From Aricia agestis (lineage: Eukaryota; Arthropoda; Insecta; Lepidoptera; Lycaenidae): a stretch of DNA of 64,000 bases. Position numbers and translations under genes: made by a program. Of the stretch, positions 20,825-32,800 are shown in pieces. Numbering within the stretch: the stretch's first letter is position 1; each line of letters begins with the position of its first letter. The notes under the pieces are model-generated. The model was not told where the DNA came from. It did no database searches and saw only the letters and a list, made by a program, of their open reading frames with translations. Location of the stretch: the NCBI RefSeq assembly GCF_905147365.1, contig NC_056416.1, positions 6,158,001 through 6,222,000 of the forward strand, in the 5' to 3' direction.

Positions 20825-23800
20825 ATACCAGAATTCAATCTGGATGGCAACACCAGCTTAAAGCACAACGGCAGCGCCAAAGACCTGGCCTCCGTCATGG
20901 ACAACATCAAGAAAAGCAGCCTCCTCTCCCGACAGAACCAGTCACTCAACACCCAAGTCACCACGTCATCCAAACAACAGGTAAAATTATTTGCTTCGTT
21001 TGGTATTTTAGTCTCCTTCTTCTGTTTTTCTTTCATCTTTTTTTCCGCATTTTTTTTAAAGGACCACATAAAACAACATTCATTTTGGGATCTCGCTATA
21101 AGTATTTTTTTATTGATATGCAAATCGCTGTTTTAAGATAGGTTCACATAGAAAAGGTCAGAGGTACTCCGTATTAAATTCGAAAAGGCATATAAAATTA
21201 CGCGTACATTAAACGATTGAAAGTTGGAAAGATCAAGGTAAACTGGAAACGTTCTCGGGTCATCAGGGCTCTATTACATCACGAGTGTTCCCACCTTGTT
21301 CGTGTCCAAACTTCATAAATATTTACGTTTGCAACTTTCGTGGGAATAGCACTGGACGCAAATAGAAGGAGCTATTTCGGATGCGGCCTCGTTTGGTTCA
21401 TAAAATGACCAGTTTATTTTGAATTCAGCCAGCGCGGGTACGGGGAAAATAAATAAAGAACACATAAACATAAAATACGCATTGTTGGAGTAGCGGTTGG
21501 CGATAGAAATGCTGGCGAAGGCGGCCGTGATACCGCATCAGAAGTGGGATTGGTCGAACATAAATCACAAATTAATAGTTTGTTGATTACTAATTAGTGT
21601 GTTGAGTAACGAATTGGAATGAAATCGATTTATGTAGCTTATCATAGTATTAGAAATTTGGCATTTCTAATTAAAGGTACTTTTGGATAATAAATTACAA
21701 TAGCTTAATTAGACGTTGCAGATGTCCACTTAACCCACAATTTATTAACTCAACTATATTTAATATATCAAGGAATAGAAAATTAATAACAAGCGTTTAA
21801 AATTTATATTTTAATATTGAACTCTGAATTTTAAGCGATTTCAGAAACAACGCTAATTTTATATTGACGTTGGCTTAGCTCTAATATCACATTATTTTTA
21901 CCAAAGTCTAATACAAATATAGACAAATTAATAATTTATCTCCATGGCCATTTGTCAACTTAACGTGTTCGAATTTATAATCGTTACCAAATCATTACTA
22001 TAATCTAAACGCAAATGTCGTGAAATGTTTACGATAATTCGCCTAGTAATCGCCAACAGCTAGTGGACTGGCTCCATTGGCACGAAACCAAGAGCAACGT
22101 TTCGTAACGTAGGGACAGTAAAACGGTCTGTTTAGTTCAACTTTATATTATATACTGTTAACATCCTATACTGTAAGGGGAGCTTTGTTTTCTACCTATA
22201 AAATTTGCTAACGCCTCCGTGGTCCAGTGGTTAAGAGCGTGGCTCTTGACTCGGAGGTCGTGGGTTCGATTCCCGCGTTGGAAACATGTTATTTCCAAGT
22301 TTGGTTAGAATAATGCAGGCTGATCACCTGATTATCTGACAAGTAAGATGATCCATGCGTCGGACGGGCATGTAAAAAGTCGATCCTGCGCCTGATCTCT
22401 CGCCAGTCGTGTCGGTCTTCCGTCCCACTGGGTTATGAGAGTAAAGGAATAGAGAGTGCTCTTGTACCGCGCACACACTTGGGCACTATAAAATTACTCC
22501 TGCGTAACTGGCCTGGTTTCAATGAAACCGGCCACCGTCACCGAAACCGATGCGGGAGTTATTATTATAATTTGCTCTAGCTGACCCCTTTTTCCAGATT
22601 GTGTCAATTTTTTTTAAACAATAAAAATGCACACTATTTTTAATGGATCCTCAATAATATTTTGTATATACATATATACTCGGTAACTACAATATTCTAT
22701 GACATGTAATTTCATGTTTACAATCATTAACATCTTAGTTCATGGTCTTCGCATTCCACCTACAGACATTGAATCATTGATATTTATTTTCATTTATTAG
22801 TAACTATTCTATGATAATCACCATTACTATAATATAATTATACACAACTAGAAATCGCCCAATGGTCGAAATTCGACCTTAGTCTCAACGACATTAGGTC
22901 TACTACCTATATTTTGTAAAAAAATATTGTCTCTATCATATTTTTTTCAACTCTTGCCTCTAGAGGCAAGAGTTGAAAAAAAGGTTAAGTCCTAGGACTC
23001 AGCTGATCTCAGACTGGCCGTGTAAGCGTTGTCTAATAGTTTTTATCTAAGATTCAATAAAAAAACTAAAATCAATTTGTCACCTTGTTGTCAACAGACT
23101 TCAACCATAAATAAAAGAGTATAACTCGTTTGTATAGGCTTGTCACTCAAAAATCTGTCATTTTTCCTTGTGTGTATGTTGTAGTGTGTGTAATGTTTTA
23201 TTTGTTAAAAAAATGTATGATAAAAACATAATTTCAAAATAATATTAGCTCGATGCACTCCTTCACCATATAAACTATAACTGTGCAAAATTTCATTCAC
23301 CTACGTTTCCCCATTTTTCGTCAAAAGCGATACAAAGTTTTTGGCTCACGTATTAATATATAGATTTCATGTTATGTGTTTATTCTAACAGTAAAATAAA
23401 TAAATAACTTGATACGAAGCTTTAATGTCAGGGTTACCTCTTTTATATTATGTAGCCAACATAATATAAAAGAATTCATAATATTATATAAAAGTTATTA
23501 TTGTGTATATTATATATCTCTTACGTTTTATATTAAAATTACACCATGTATCTACAATCTGCGGATCAATAAGCCTCGCCAAATTAATTTACTTTGTCAT
23601 CAATCCATACTAATATTATAAATGCGAAAGTGTGTATGTCTGTATGTTACCTCATCACGTCTATACCGCTGAACCGATTTTGCTGAAATTTGGCATGGAG
23701 ATACTTTGAGTCCTGGGAAAGGACATAAGATACCTTTTGTTCTAAAAAAATGTACGGTTCCCGCGCGATAAACGAGTTTTGGCGCAACAGAGTTGAGGGC

Positions 23801-26800
23801 ATCATCTAGTAATATATTATATAAAAGTTATTATTGTGTGGGCATATCGCTTACGTTTTATATTAAAATTGCACCATCTATCTGCAATCTGCGGATCAAT
23901 AAGCCTCGCCAAATTAATTTAGTATCACTTTGTGTCATCAATCTGACTAATCAATTTAGATTCAACAAATTGTTATTAATATCAAATCCTAGAAATATTT
24001 TAATATGCTATTTTTATATTTGCTTATTTTGTCACATTCGATTTAATTGTAGGGCTGTATATAATGTCTGCGAGTGCGCCAAAACGCCCGCGTGAGCTCA
24101 TGTGGCATTGGCACTGAAGTCTACACACAAACAGTTCTTGTCTAGATAACGACTGCGGAGCTAGTGTCTGCATGTCAGACCTGTTGACGCTCATTTTTAT
24201 TTTGTGGAAATTTTTATTTATAAAGTTTGCTGTTATTCTAGAGCTAAAAAAGGTACAACATAGAGCATGTACAAAAAGTTGGAGTTTTAATTGTTAATAC
24301 TAATATGCTTATTTCTTTTATTTCAGATGGTTTCGAGCACGACTTCGAGCAGCGCTGCTTCGAGCCAGCGCGTGCAGTCCTCTTCACAAAGAGCCAGTTC
24401 AATGAAATCAGATCTCACAGAGTTGAAAAGTTCCATATCCGAAATGAAAACGCTCAGCAATAGCGCAGCCATGAACTTCGGACAGAGGTATTTGTTATTG
24501 TATTTATGTAATTACCCAGACATTATTTTTTCTATGCGTACAAAAGATAACACCGTCGCTAGCCCACCTGATCGTCCTTGGCCCGCAGCCAAATTTCCCC
24601 CGCAGTTAAGCCCCGACTTCGTTTGTATGTAGTTTAACTCCGTCAAACATAAAAGACGGTTCGATTTCCAATTTGACGGAACCGCTAACAAAAAACGAAA
24701 ATTCGATATACTGATTTTATTCAGTTTGGTTTAAATAATAAAAATTGTTGCAGATTAAGAAGCTCAATGGAGAATATTGTGGATCAAGACGACATGAAGG
24801 AGAGGCACATCCCCGACATCCGGGACCTGAGCGACGGAATGGGAGACATGGAAGTTATGAGTGACATGAGTGACCTAACCGGTGATGGACCGTTAGTGAC
24901 GTTCCCGGAATCGGACACTCCGCCTCCCGACAAACAGTGTTTACTAGCGAGCAACTCGGCAGCAGCAGTGGGGTCCAGTGCAGCGAACGAGTTGAAATAC
25001 AGTGCTTCCAGAATGACCTCAGCGAGTTCCACGAGAGTAGTGACAGATGGTTATAGTGCTTCCAAATCAGCGGCCAACAGTACGAGAATGAGAAGACTGC
25101 AGCATGGAGACATGCAATACGCCGAGCACAGCGCAGCCGGAGCATCACACAGACTGTTGCAAGCGGAAGGCTTGACTGCAGAACAAAACGCCGCCTATCA
25201 TCAAGTAAGTTTTTTTACTGCCTACTAACCTACCACAAAATATTCTAAGCTCAATAGTGTAAAAAGGTTTTTGCCTAAATAATATGGCACTTGGCTGCGT
25301 CACTAGCGATAAATAAAATCAATTACCATTTACCACCCACTTCTCTACATGACATAAAATGTACGTGACGAATTCCTGTTTGATGATCAATAAATATTAT
25401 TTCCAAAACAAAATAAACAATAATTACATAGTTACTAGTAATACTGGATATACAAGTTTAAATTTATCGTCTACTAGCTGATGCCTGCGTCTTCGTATCC
25501 GAAAATTCCGCGGAAAAAAGATAACCCATATTTTACCTACTCCCCGTTATTGTTCCGCATGTACGGGTTAACCCATCAAGCCCCATAAGCTCACCGGTGA
25601 GCGAGACACAATAGAATAACAATAGATTTCCAAGAATCCACGATCGAAGGATTACTTATTAAACATCAAGGGATAAGTTATACCTTAAAATCGGTTAATA
25701 TTTTTGAAGCCTATTAGATGCAAAATAAGCTAATCTTTTGTCTTTATTCTGAGACAAAATCATTTAACAGTAGCTATATTTAGTTATCGTTAACCGGCAA
25801 ATTGTAATCACAATAGATCCGAATTACACACGTGTGAGTACAATGAGTTCAATTCACAAATTTTATTACCAACTTTATTAGTTTTTCTAGTAGTTCAATA
25901 GTTTTGCTCTCTTAACGTAGAAAAATAAATTTGTTATTAATTGAAATAAATTTGTTATTAAGTAATAACTAATAATACTTATCAGCTAAGTGCTAATTTA
26001 TGAATAGATTGTATCCCACCAATTGGCATTTTGGCAATTTGTTAATGTAGGTAGAGGTACTATCAGAGAAGTTGATTCCTATGCAAATCCATATGCAAAT
26101 CGGGACCTAAGTAGTTTGGTTGCGTTACGTCAAACCCAGCTGACAGATCACAATTAACATTGAATTGACATATTCGACCAAATAACGTTGGTCAATTGCA
26201 TAGTAATCAACTTCCTCGATGGTACCTACCTAAATTCAATTTTTTTTTTCATCATCAATATTAAGAGAACTTTGTTCAATTCAATCTAAATTTTAAATCC
26301 GAATTTGTTCGCATTTTTAGCAACCGACAGTTATTTTAATTAACCATCACCATTAATTTTATTCATGCTGATATTAATTTATGGATTAACATCGATGTCC
26401 TTGGCGCTTTATCGTAATGAGCTATGTATATCCTGGTAGTAATTGATAGCTTTCGGATATTTCGGTTTCCGCAGAATTTCCAATTCGTATGGCAGAATTG
26501 ATAACTTGCAGACTTCTCCTGGTACAGTATCCAAGGCTGTTATGGTCAAATCATGATCTTTGACCCACTTCCTGCATAAGTAACGTGACCATTTATTGTT
26601 TTTGTCACAGCGAGAAATCTACGCATAACGGAATTGAATATTTTGTGAATATTTCAAGTGCCTGTCTATTTTATCTACCTTAAACCATTTTTATATCGAG
26701 CAAAATATGGCAGAAAAATCACGTTAGTTGTATGGGAGTGCGTTATCTTCAGGCATTGCACGGGCATTTCAAACATAAAAGTACTTTTAAATTGTCGTTT

Positions 26801-29800
26801 GGCTGTTTGCAAGGGTAGAGACATTTTTTAACGATTTCTACCATCTGGCAGTCTATATCTCTTTTACTCACAGGTGACACGTGAATTTAACGCTACCTTG
26901 TTTCCAAATGCGTATGTAAAGACCGTAATGAAACAAGTAACGTTAGGCCATGTTCAAAAATCTCTTTGCATGTTTATATTTATTTTATTTAGGTAACAAA
27001 CAGCTATTATATAAGTAGATATCTATACTTCCCTACTTAATATTATAAATGCGAAAGTGTGTCTGTCTGTCTGTTTGTTACCTCTTCACGGCCAAACCGC
27101 TGCACCGATTTTGCTGAAATTTCGCATGGAGATACTTTGAGTAACGGGAAAGGACTTAGGATACTTTTTGTTGCGAAAAAATGTACGGTTCCCCCGCGAT
27201 AAACGAGTTTTGGCGCAACGGAGTTGTCATCTAGTACTTAATATTACTTAAGTTGCCAAACAAGCCCAAAGTACTATTACTTAGTACAAAACTAAACTCA
27301 ACACAATACATAACATTGTAACAATATAAAACACGGTTTTATTCGTAAGAATATAAAAGGATATTATTTTAATTTATTTTGAAGATACATAGAGTTATGA
27401 ATTTTTATAAGTAATTTAGGAAAATGTAATACGTCATAAAATTATTAGATTTAGTTTTCTGTTAAGGTTTACCACATAAAAATATGTCTTTTTTGTTTGC
27501 AAATTTTAATTTATCCCGATTAAACAATCACAGATAAGAGATGACTAGACTGTCTTATAATATGGAAGGATAAAATGTGATGACTAACTTATGTTTTGGA
27601 TTGTTCATAATTGTATTAAGTTTTAAGTAGTTAAATTTTAATCTCGACCAAACCAACACACGTAAAGTAACAACAGATACTGTATCTGTTATTATATAAA
27701 GTAACAACAGAAAAAACTAATTTGGCGATGAATCCGCGTCGTCCTTTTTCACCTGGCATATGAAAGACGGGCGTGAGTGTAAAGATAGACGGACGATGTT
27801 TGATTTTTTGGGTTAGTCGCCCTCTTAAGTGGCATTAACACCAAATTTCTTCATAACTAGAACATAATATTAACGTCTGGTAAACAAATATGCATCGTTA
27901 TTGCGATCTTTAATAGCTTCTTAGAAGGCAATTTGGATACATTGTTGTGTATTTACGTAGTTTAGAGAGCCGTTTACTTGCAAATTGCATACCCATTAGC
28001 CGTTATCAGTTTATATGCCGTGACCCCTGATGTCCGATAACATATTTTGAAATCCCGCTTTTGATAATAAATTAATGTTCCCATATTACCATAATAATTT
28101 TATAATCAAGTTTGTAGCCGTTTTGTTTTAATTGAAATATAATATATAGGTTATGTATTATAACGATTCAAGTAAAAAACTCAATTTAGTCCTGACCAGC
28201 GTGGCTAAAATGGTTGCTTTGGAGAATCATAATATTATGAATCGAATATTATTATGATTCATTTTTTTTAATCGGAAAATGGTCACTCTGTATCGCAATT
28301 CATGTCTAGTAATTCGTACTAATTTGACATTAATTGTCAGTTTGACAGTTTTGACAATTCATTTGCTGAATATGATTGAGAGGAATAATAATTGCTAAAT
28401 GTGACCATTTTAGCCCCGCTGATCTTAAATAAAAACTAACTTACTAAAGCAACCATTTTCCTTGTCACAATTTTCTTTTTTCGTTTTGTTAATATATAGT
28501 AAAATGCAACCAACTTTGTCTTTCTAATAATTGTTATAAAATTAACTATTTTAAAAACACACGATAAGTATGAAGTTTAAAAATTTAAAGCTATAAAATA
28601 ATAAAAAAATGCGTTGTTGCGTGGAAAATGCTAGATAAACTTATGACTTTAATCGAGTCTACTTCATGAACATTAAACGGTTCTCCGAAATTAATTACTT
28701 ATGCATAAAAGCTGCTATTTACTGGTAATACGGTCATAAATTAATCCCCCTAATCACGCAACTATGAATATACTTAGCCTATATTTAAACACACGTTCTA
28801 CAACTATTCTCGTTAAGTTTAACACGAATATAGAAGTATACGCCGCCACGAAGGCGCGGCGAGTGCGAAGGACATGACCTCGCGTGGCCGTCGCGATCGA
28901 TACCCAAGACCGGCGCCTCAGCAGCGCCTCGACTAAATTTCAGTAGAATGTTATCCTTCGCCATGATCACATCCTAGACATGGCCGAAAAATATGGCCCG
29001 CTTCATCGCTTGGACCACTAGGATCCTCCGGCGCGGAGGATCTCCGGGGGCGGTGAGATATCCGTCTGCTTATCGTCTCGATTACCGCATCTCGTCTCAG
29101 TTAGTGTTTGACCGTCGTGCGCGCGAACACACGCGGAAGTTAATTATTGCGCACGCGCGTTTCGGTTACACGAATAGACGACTTAAATTTAGACGCGGAA
29201 TGTCTTCTGGTGGGGGTTCGGCCCCGTGGCCGGTCCACCGGGGTGTCCTAGCGCGGTATCCTCCGAAACCGCTCCATCCTCCGGTGAGAGTACTACATTT
29301 CACAGAACCGGCCGACCTTCTGCGGTGACGTCTGTACACAAACTTTAAAATTATCACCAGAAGCCCACGAGTTCCGAAATATTGGCCTATATCCAATAGA
29401 AACGACTCAGCATACAATCCGAGACGTGACGCGTGATTCACTCTAATGCAAAGTAGTTTTCGTCCACGTTCGATCGAATATTGACTTCGTTTCGTATTCA
29501 TCCGTAATAAAAATGTCTGCTAAACGCCGCCTTAAACCGAATCTGCGCTTAATCATTCCCGTAACTATCAAATATTTGTAGAGCGTATCGCGGTCTAAAA
29601 ATGTGCCGAAACAGTAGTGATTTTAGTGATAAAGTTAATCGCCTTGAGATTATTAGAAGATTCTAGATTGTCTTCTCGAGTAATTGTGTTAATGGAAGTG
29701 TTTTATGTATTCTAGGAAAAGCGTTCTCTTCAAGCTGGGGAAGTATCGGCACAAGATTGCAACAACATGTCCGCTTCGAGTTCGAGACTGCAAACTGAAG

Positions 29801-32800
29801 CATTTAGTGCAGAGAAGAAGGCAATGGCTTCGTCACAAGCAAGGCAAACAGTGACGTCTAGTGGAATGTTTAGTCATAAGGAGCATTCCAGTGTGGCGCA
29901 CTCGAATATGACTATCTCTAGCAAAAACCTAACAACGAAATCAACTCTACTATCATCTCAAGTAAGTAATTTTAGAACTCTATTTTGTTATAATCTTTCT
30001 CTAAAAACGAATCAAACAGACAATAGACGATATTATTTTCTGTGGAAAATTACTGGACAAGCCATAAAATTACAACGTTATTGTCACAAGTATTTCGGAC
30101 AATCTAGTATACCTACTTATTGATCACGTTTACCTTGTTTAAGGCGCTAATAAGATATTATTTTTCGTAGGCGTCTAGTACCTATATATCATACTTACCA
30201 AGTATGCCGTTGTTTCAGATGAGTCAACTATTGAATGGAAGTGTGAAACCGGGTGATGAAGATTTAACGAATCTGACATTTGAAGATTTAGATAAATTAG
30301 ACGCAAACTCGAATCAAAAGGATGTAGAATCAGCTATACAAAAATATTCCTATAGAATGAATGCATTTATATCTGCAGTAAAAAATAATCAAATAGATAT
30401 GAAGGATGCTAGCGTGCATTTTAATAAATTGAACGATATGATAAAAAAAGCATGGGCAGTACCAACTTATGGACATGAACTAGGTTATTCATTATGTAAT
30501 ACCCTTAGAACTTCAGGAGGCTTAGACATACTAATGGCAAACTGCTTAGACTCGTCTAATCAAAATTTACAATTTTCCTCTGCAAAACTACTCGAACAAT
30601 GTTTGACGACTGAAAATAGAGAACATGTTGTACAAAACGGTCTAGAAAAGGTTGTAAATGTCGCGTGTGTTTGCACGAGAAATACACACTCAGCTGACCA
30701 TGCAAGAATAGGTACTGGAATATTAGAACATCTGTTCAAACATAGCGAAGGCACCTGTAGTGATGTGATAAAATTGGGTGGTTTGGACGCTGTATTGTTC
30801 GAATGTCGAAAGAACGACGTAGAAACATTAAGGCATTGTGCAGCTGCTCTCGCAAACGTTTCTCTCTACGGCGGTGCCGAAAACCAAGAAGCTATGATCA
30901 AGAGAAAAGTACCAATGTGGCTGTTTCCGCTTGCGTTCCATACAGATGACAACATTAAATATTACGCTTGTTTAGCCATTGCTGTTTTGGTTGCGAATAA
31001 AGAGATCGAAGCAGCCGTATTGAAATCTGGTACTCTGGACTTGGTAGAACCATTTGTAACTACACACAATCCGTCCGAATTTGCTAGGTCAAACTTAGCC
31101 CATGCTCATGGTCAAAGCAAAAACTGGCTGCAAAAGTTGGTACCAGTATTGAGTTCAAAGAGGGAAGAAGCTAGAAACCTAGCCGCATTTCATTTCTGCA
31201 TGGAAGCTGGAATTAAGAAGCAGCAAGGAAACACAGAAATATTTAGGGAAATTGGAGCCATAGAGTCATTAAAAAAGGTGGCCAGTTGCCCAAACGCGGT
31301 AGCCTCAAAATACGCAGCGCAAGCATTGAGACTGATCGGCGAGGAAGTCCCTCATAAGCTGTCGCAACAAGTACCTCTCTGGTCCATAGAAGATGTAAGA
31401 GAATGGGTTAAGCAGATAGGATTTTTAGAGTATGCAAACAACTTTTACGAAAGCAGAGTCGACGGCGATTTATTGCTTCAAATTACTGAAGAAAACCTCA
31501 AAGATGATATTGGTTTGCAAAATGGAATCAAACGAAAAAGGTAAAGTTAACATCCGTTGTGTTGAATAAGAGTCGTAACCATAGAGAAACATATACAGGA
31601 TAGTCGTAACCGTAGTAAATTCTTTGACGTATTTTAGATAGTTTTCATTTGTCATAATATCTTACTAGACGCACTTTTTAATTTCAGATTCACAAGAGAA
31701 CTTCAGCAGTTGAAGAAAATGGCCGACTACAGTTCACGAGACACGGGATGCTTAAACGAATTCTTACAAAACATAGGGCCGGAGTATACTATTTATACAT
31801 ATTCAATGTTGAATGCAGGAGTCGACAAGGAATCGATAAGAAGACTTAGTGATGAGCAGTTGGAAAATGAGTGTAGAATAGTAAATAGTATTCATAGACT
31901 TCGAATATTAGACGCCATTCAAGGTAAGACCACGTGTAATTTAGTATCCGGAAATCTTTATGCAGTAGTTTGCATAAATTAAGAATTTATTCTAAAATGA
32001 CCCATAAAATCTCGCCCACTCGCTCCTCGAATGCATGCAAAATTCATGTCCACGATCTTGGCAATATTAATTTAAATGTAAGATTGATATTAAATTGGTA
32101 TAATCATTGTATTGCATGGTTCAATCGGCATAGAGTGCTTATCTTTTCTAAGTATTGAAATATTTTCTTTTTCATGTCTATCCTTGACGAGTTAGTTCCT
32201 CTAAGACTACGATTCTAACCAATAATAGATATAATTTCTAAATCTGCTTTACAAAAAATATTAGGTAATGTATCATCTACCTAATGATCTCCTAACTCCC
32301 AAACTTTGCATATTTATTAAAACCTGACTTGTAACTATGATTTTTGTCAATGTTTCATTTCAGCATACGAGACCACAATACGTAGCAAAGGCGAGGAGAA
32401 TATGGAAAAAAACTTAGACGTTTTCGTTAGTTATAGAAGATCGAATGGATCACAGCTCGCTAGTTTACTAAAAGTCCATCTGCAGTTGAGAGGTTTCACA
32501 GTTTTCATCGACGTCGAGAGACTAGAAGCGGGGAAATTCGACAACAACCTACTTCAAAGCATAAGACAGGCGAAGAACTTTTTACTGGTCCTTACACCAA
32601 ACGCTTTGGACCGATGTAAAGATGACAATGAGCAGAAAGACTGGGTTCATCGGGTAAGTAATCTATCCATTTTAATATTATAACCCAGTGTTTTTTTTTT
32701 CGTTAAAGATGATAGGTCACTGTAGTCCTGACGTCACTGCGACCCATAAGGATCTATTGTGAGTTGTGACTCGATCTAACCTAGTTATACCAAGGTCATA

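Larger units (their letters stand above)
20981..24326. other. SARM1 intron holding a SINE, two Helitrons and a duplication
   Basis: No exon recognised inside. Repeats in it are listed separately (22208-22571, 22848-23364, 23480-23943, 23604-23809). The remainder is AT-rich without visible features. Confidence 0.6.
25205..29199. other. SARM1 intron with MITEs and a Helitron
   Basis: Contains the MITEs at 26061-26222 and 28197-28421 and the Helitron at 27030-27234. A possible Helitron 3' end in reverse orientation (ACTAGCTGATGCCTGCGTCT) is at 25474. Otherwise AT-rich with no exon recognised before the CpG block near 28.8 kb. Confidence 0.55.

Noticed and set aside
20632..21141. A 169-codon frame overlapping the first SARM1 exon
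   Set aside because: The true exon uses another frame bounded by acceptor 20824 and donor 20981. This frame reads through intron sequence.
22210..22284. Possible tRNA gene (A and B boxes present)
   Set aside because: The acceptor stem cannot pair over seven bases, and the tRNA-like part continues into a SINE body with a short (ATT)n tail.
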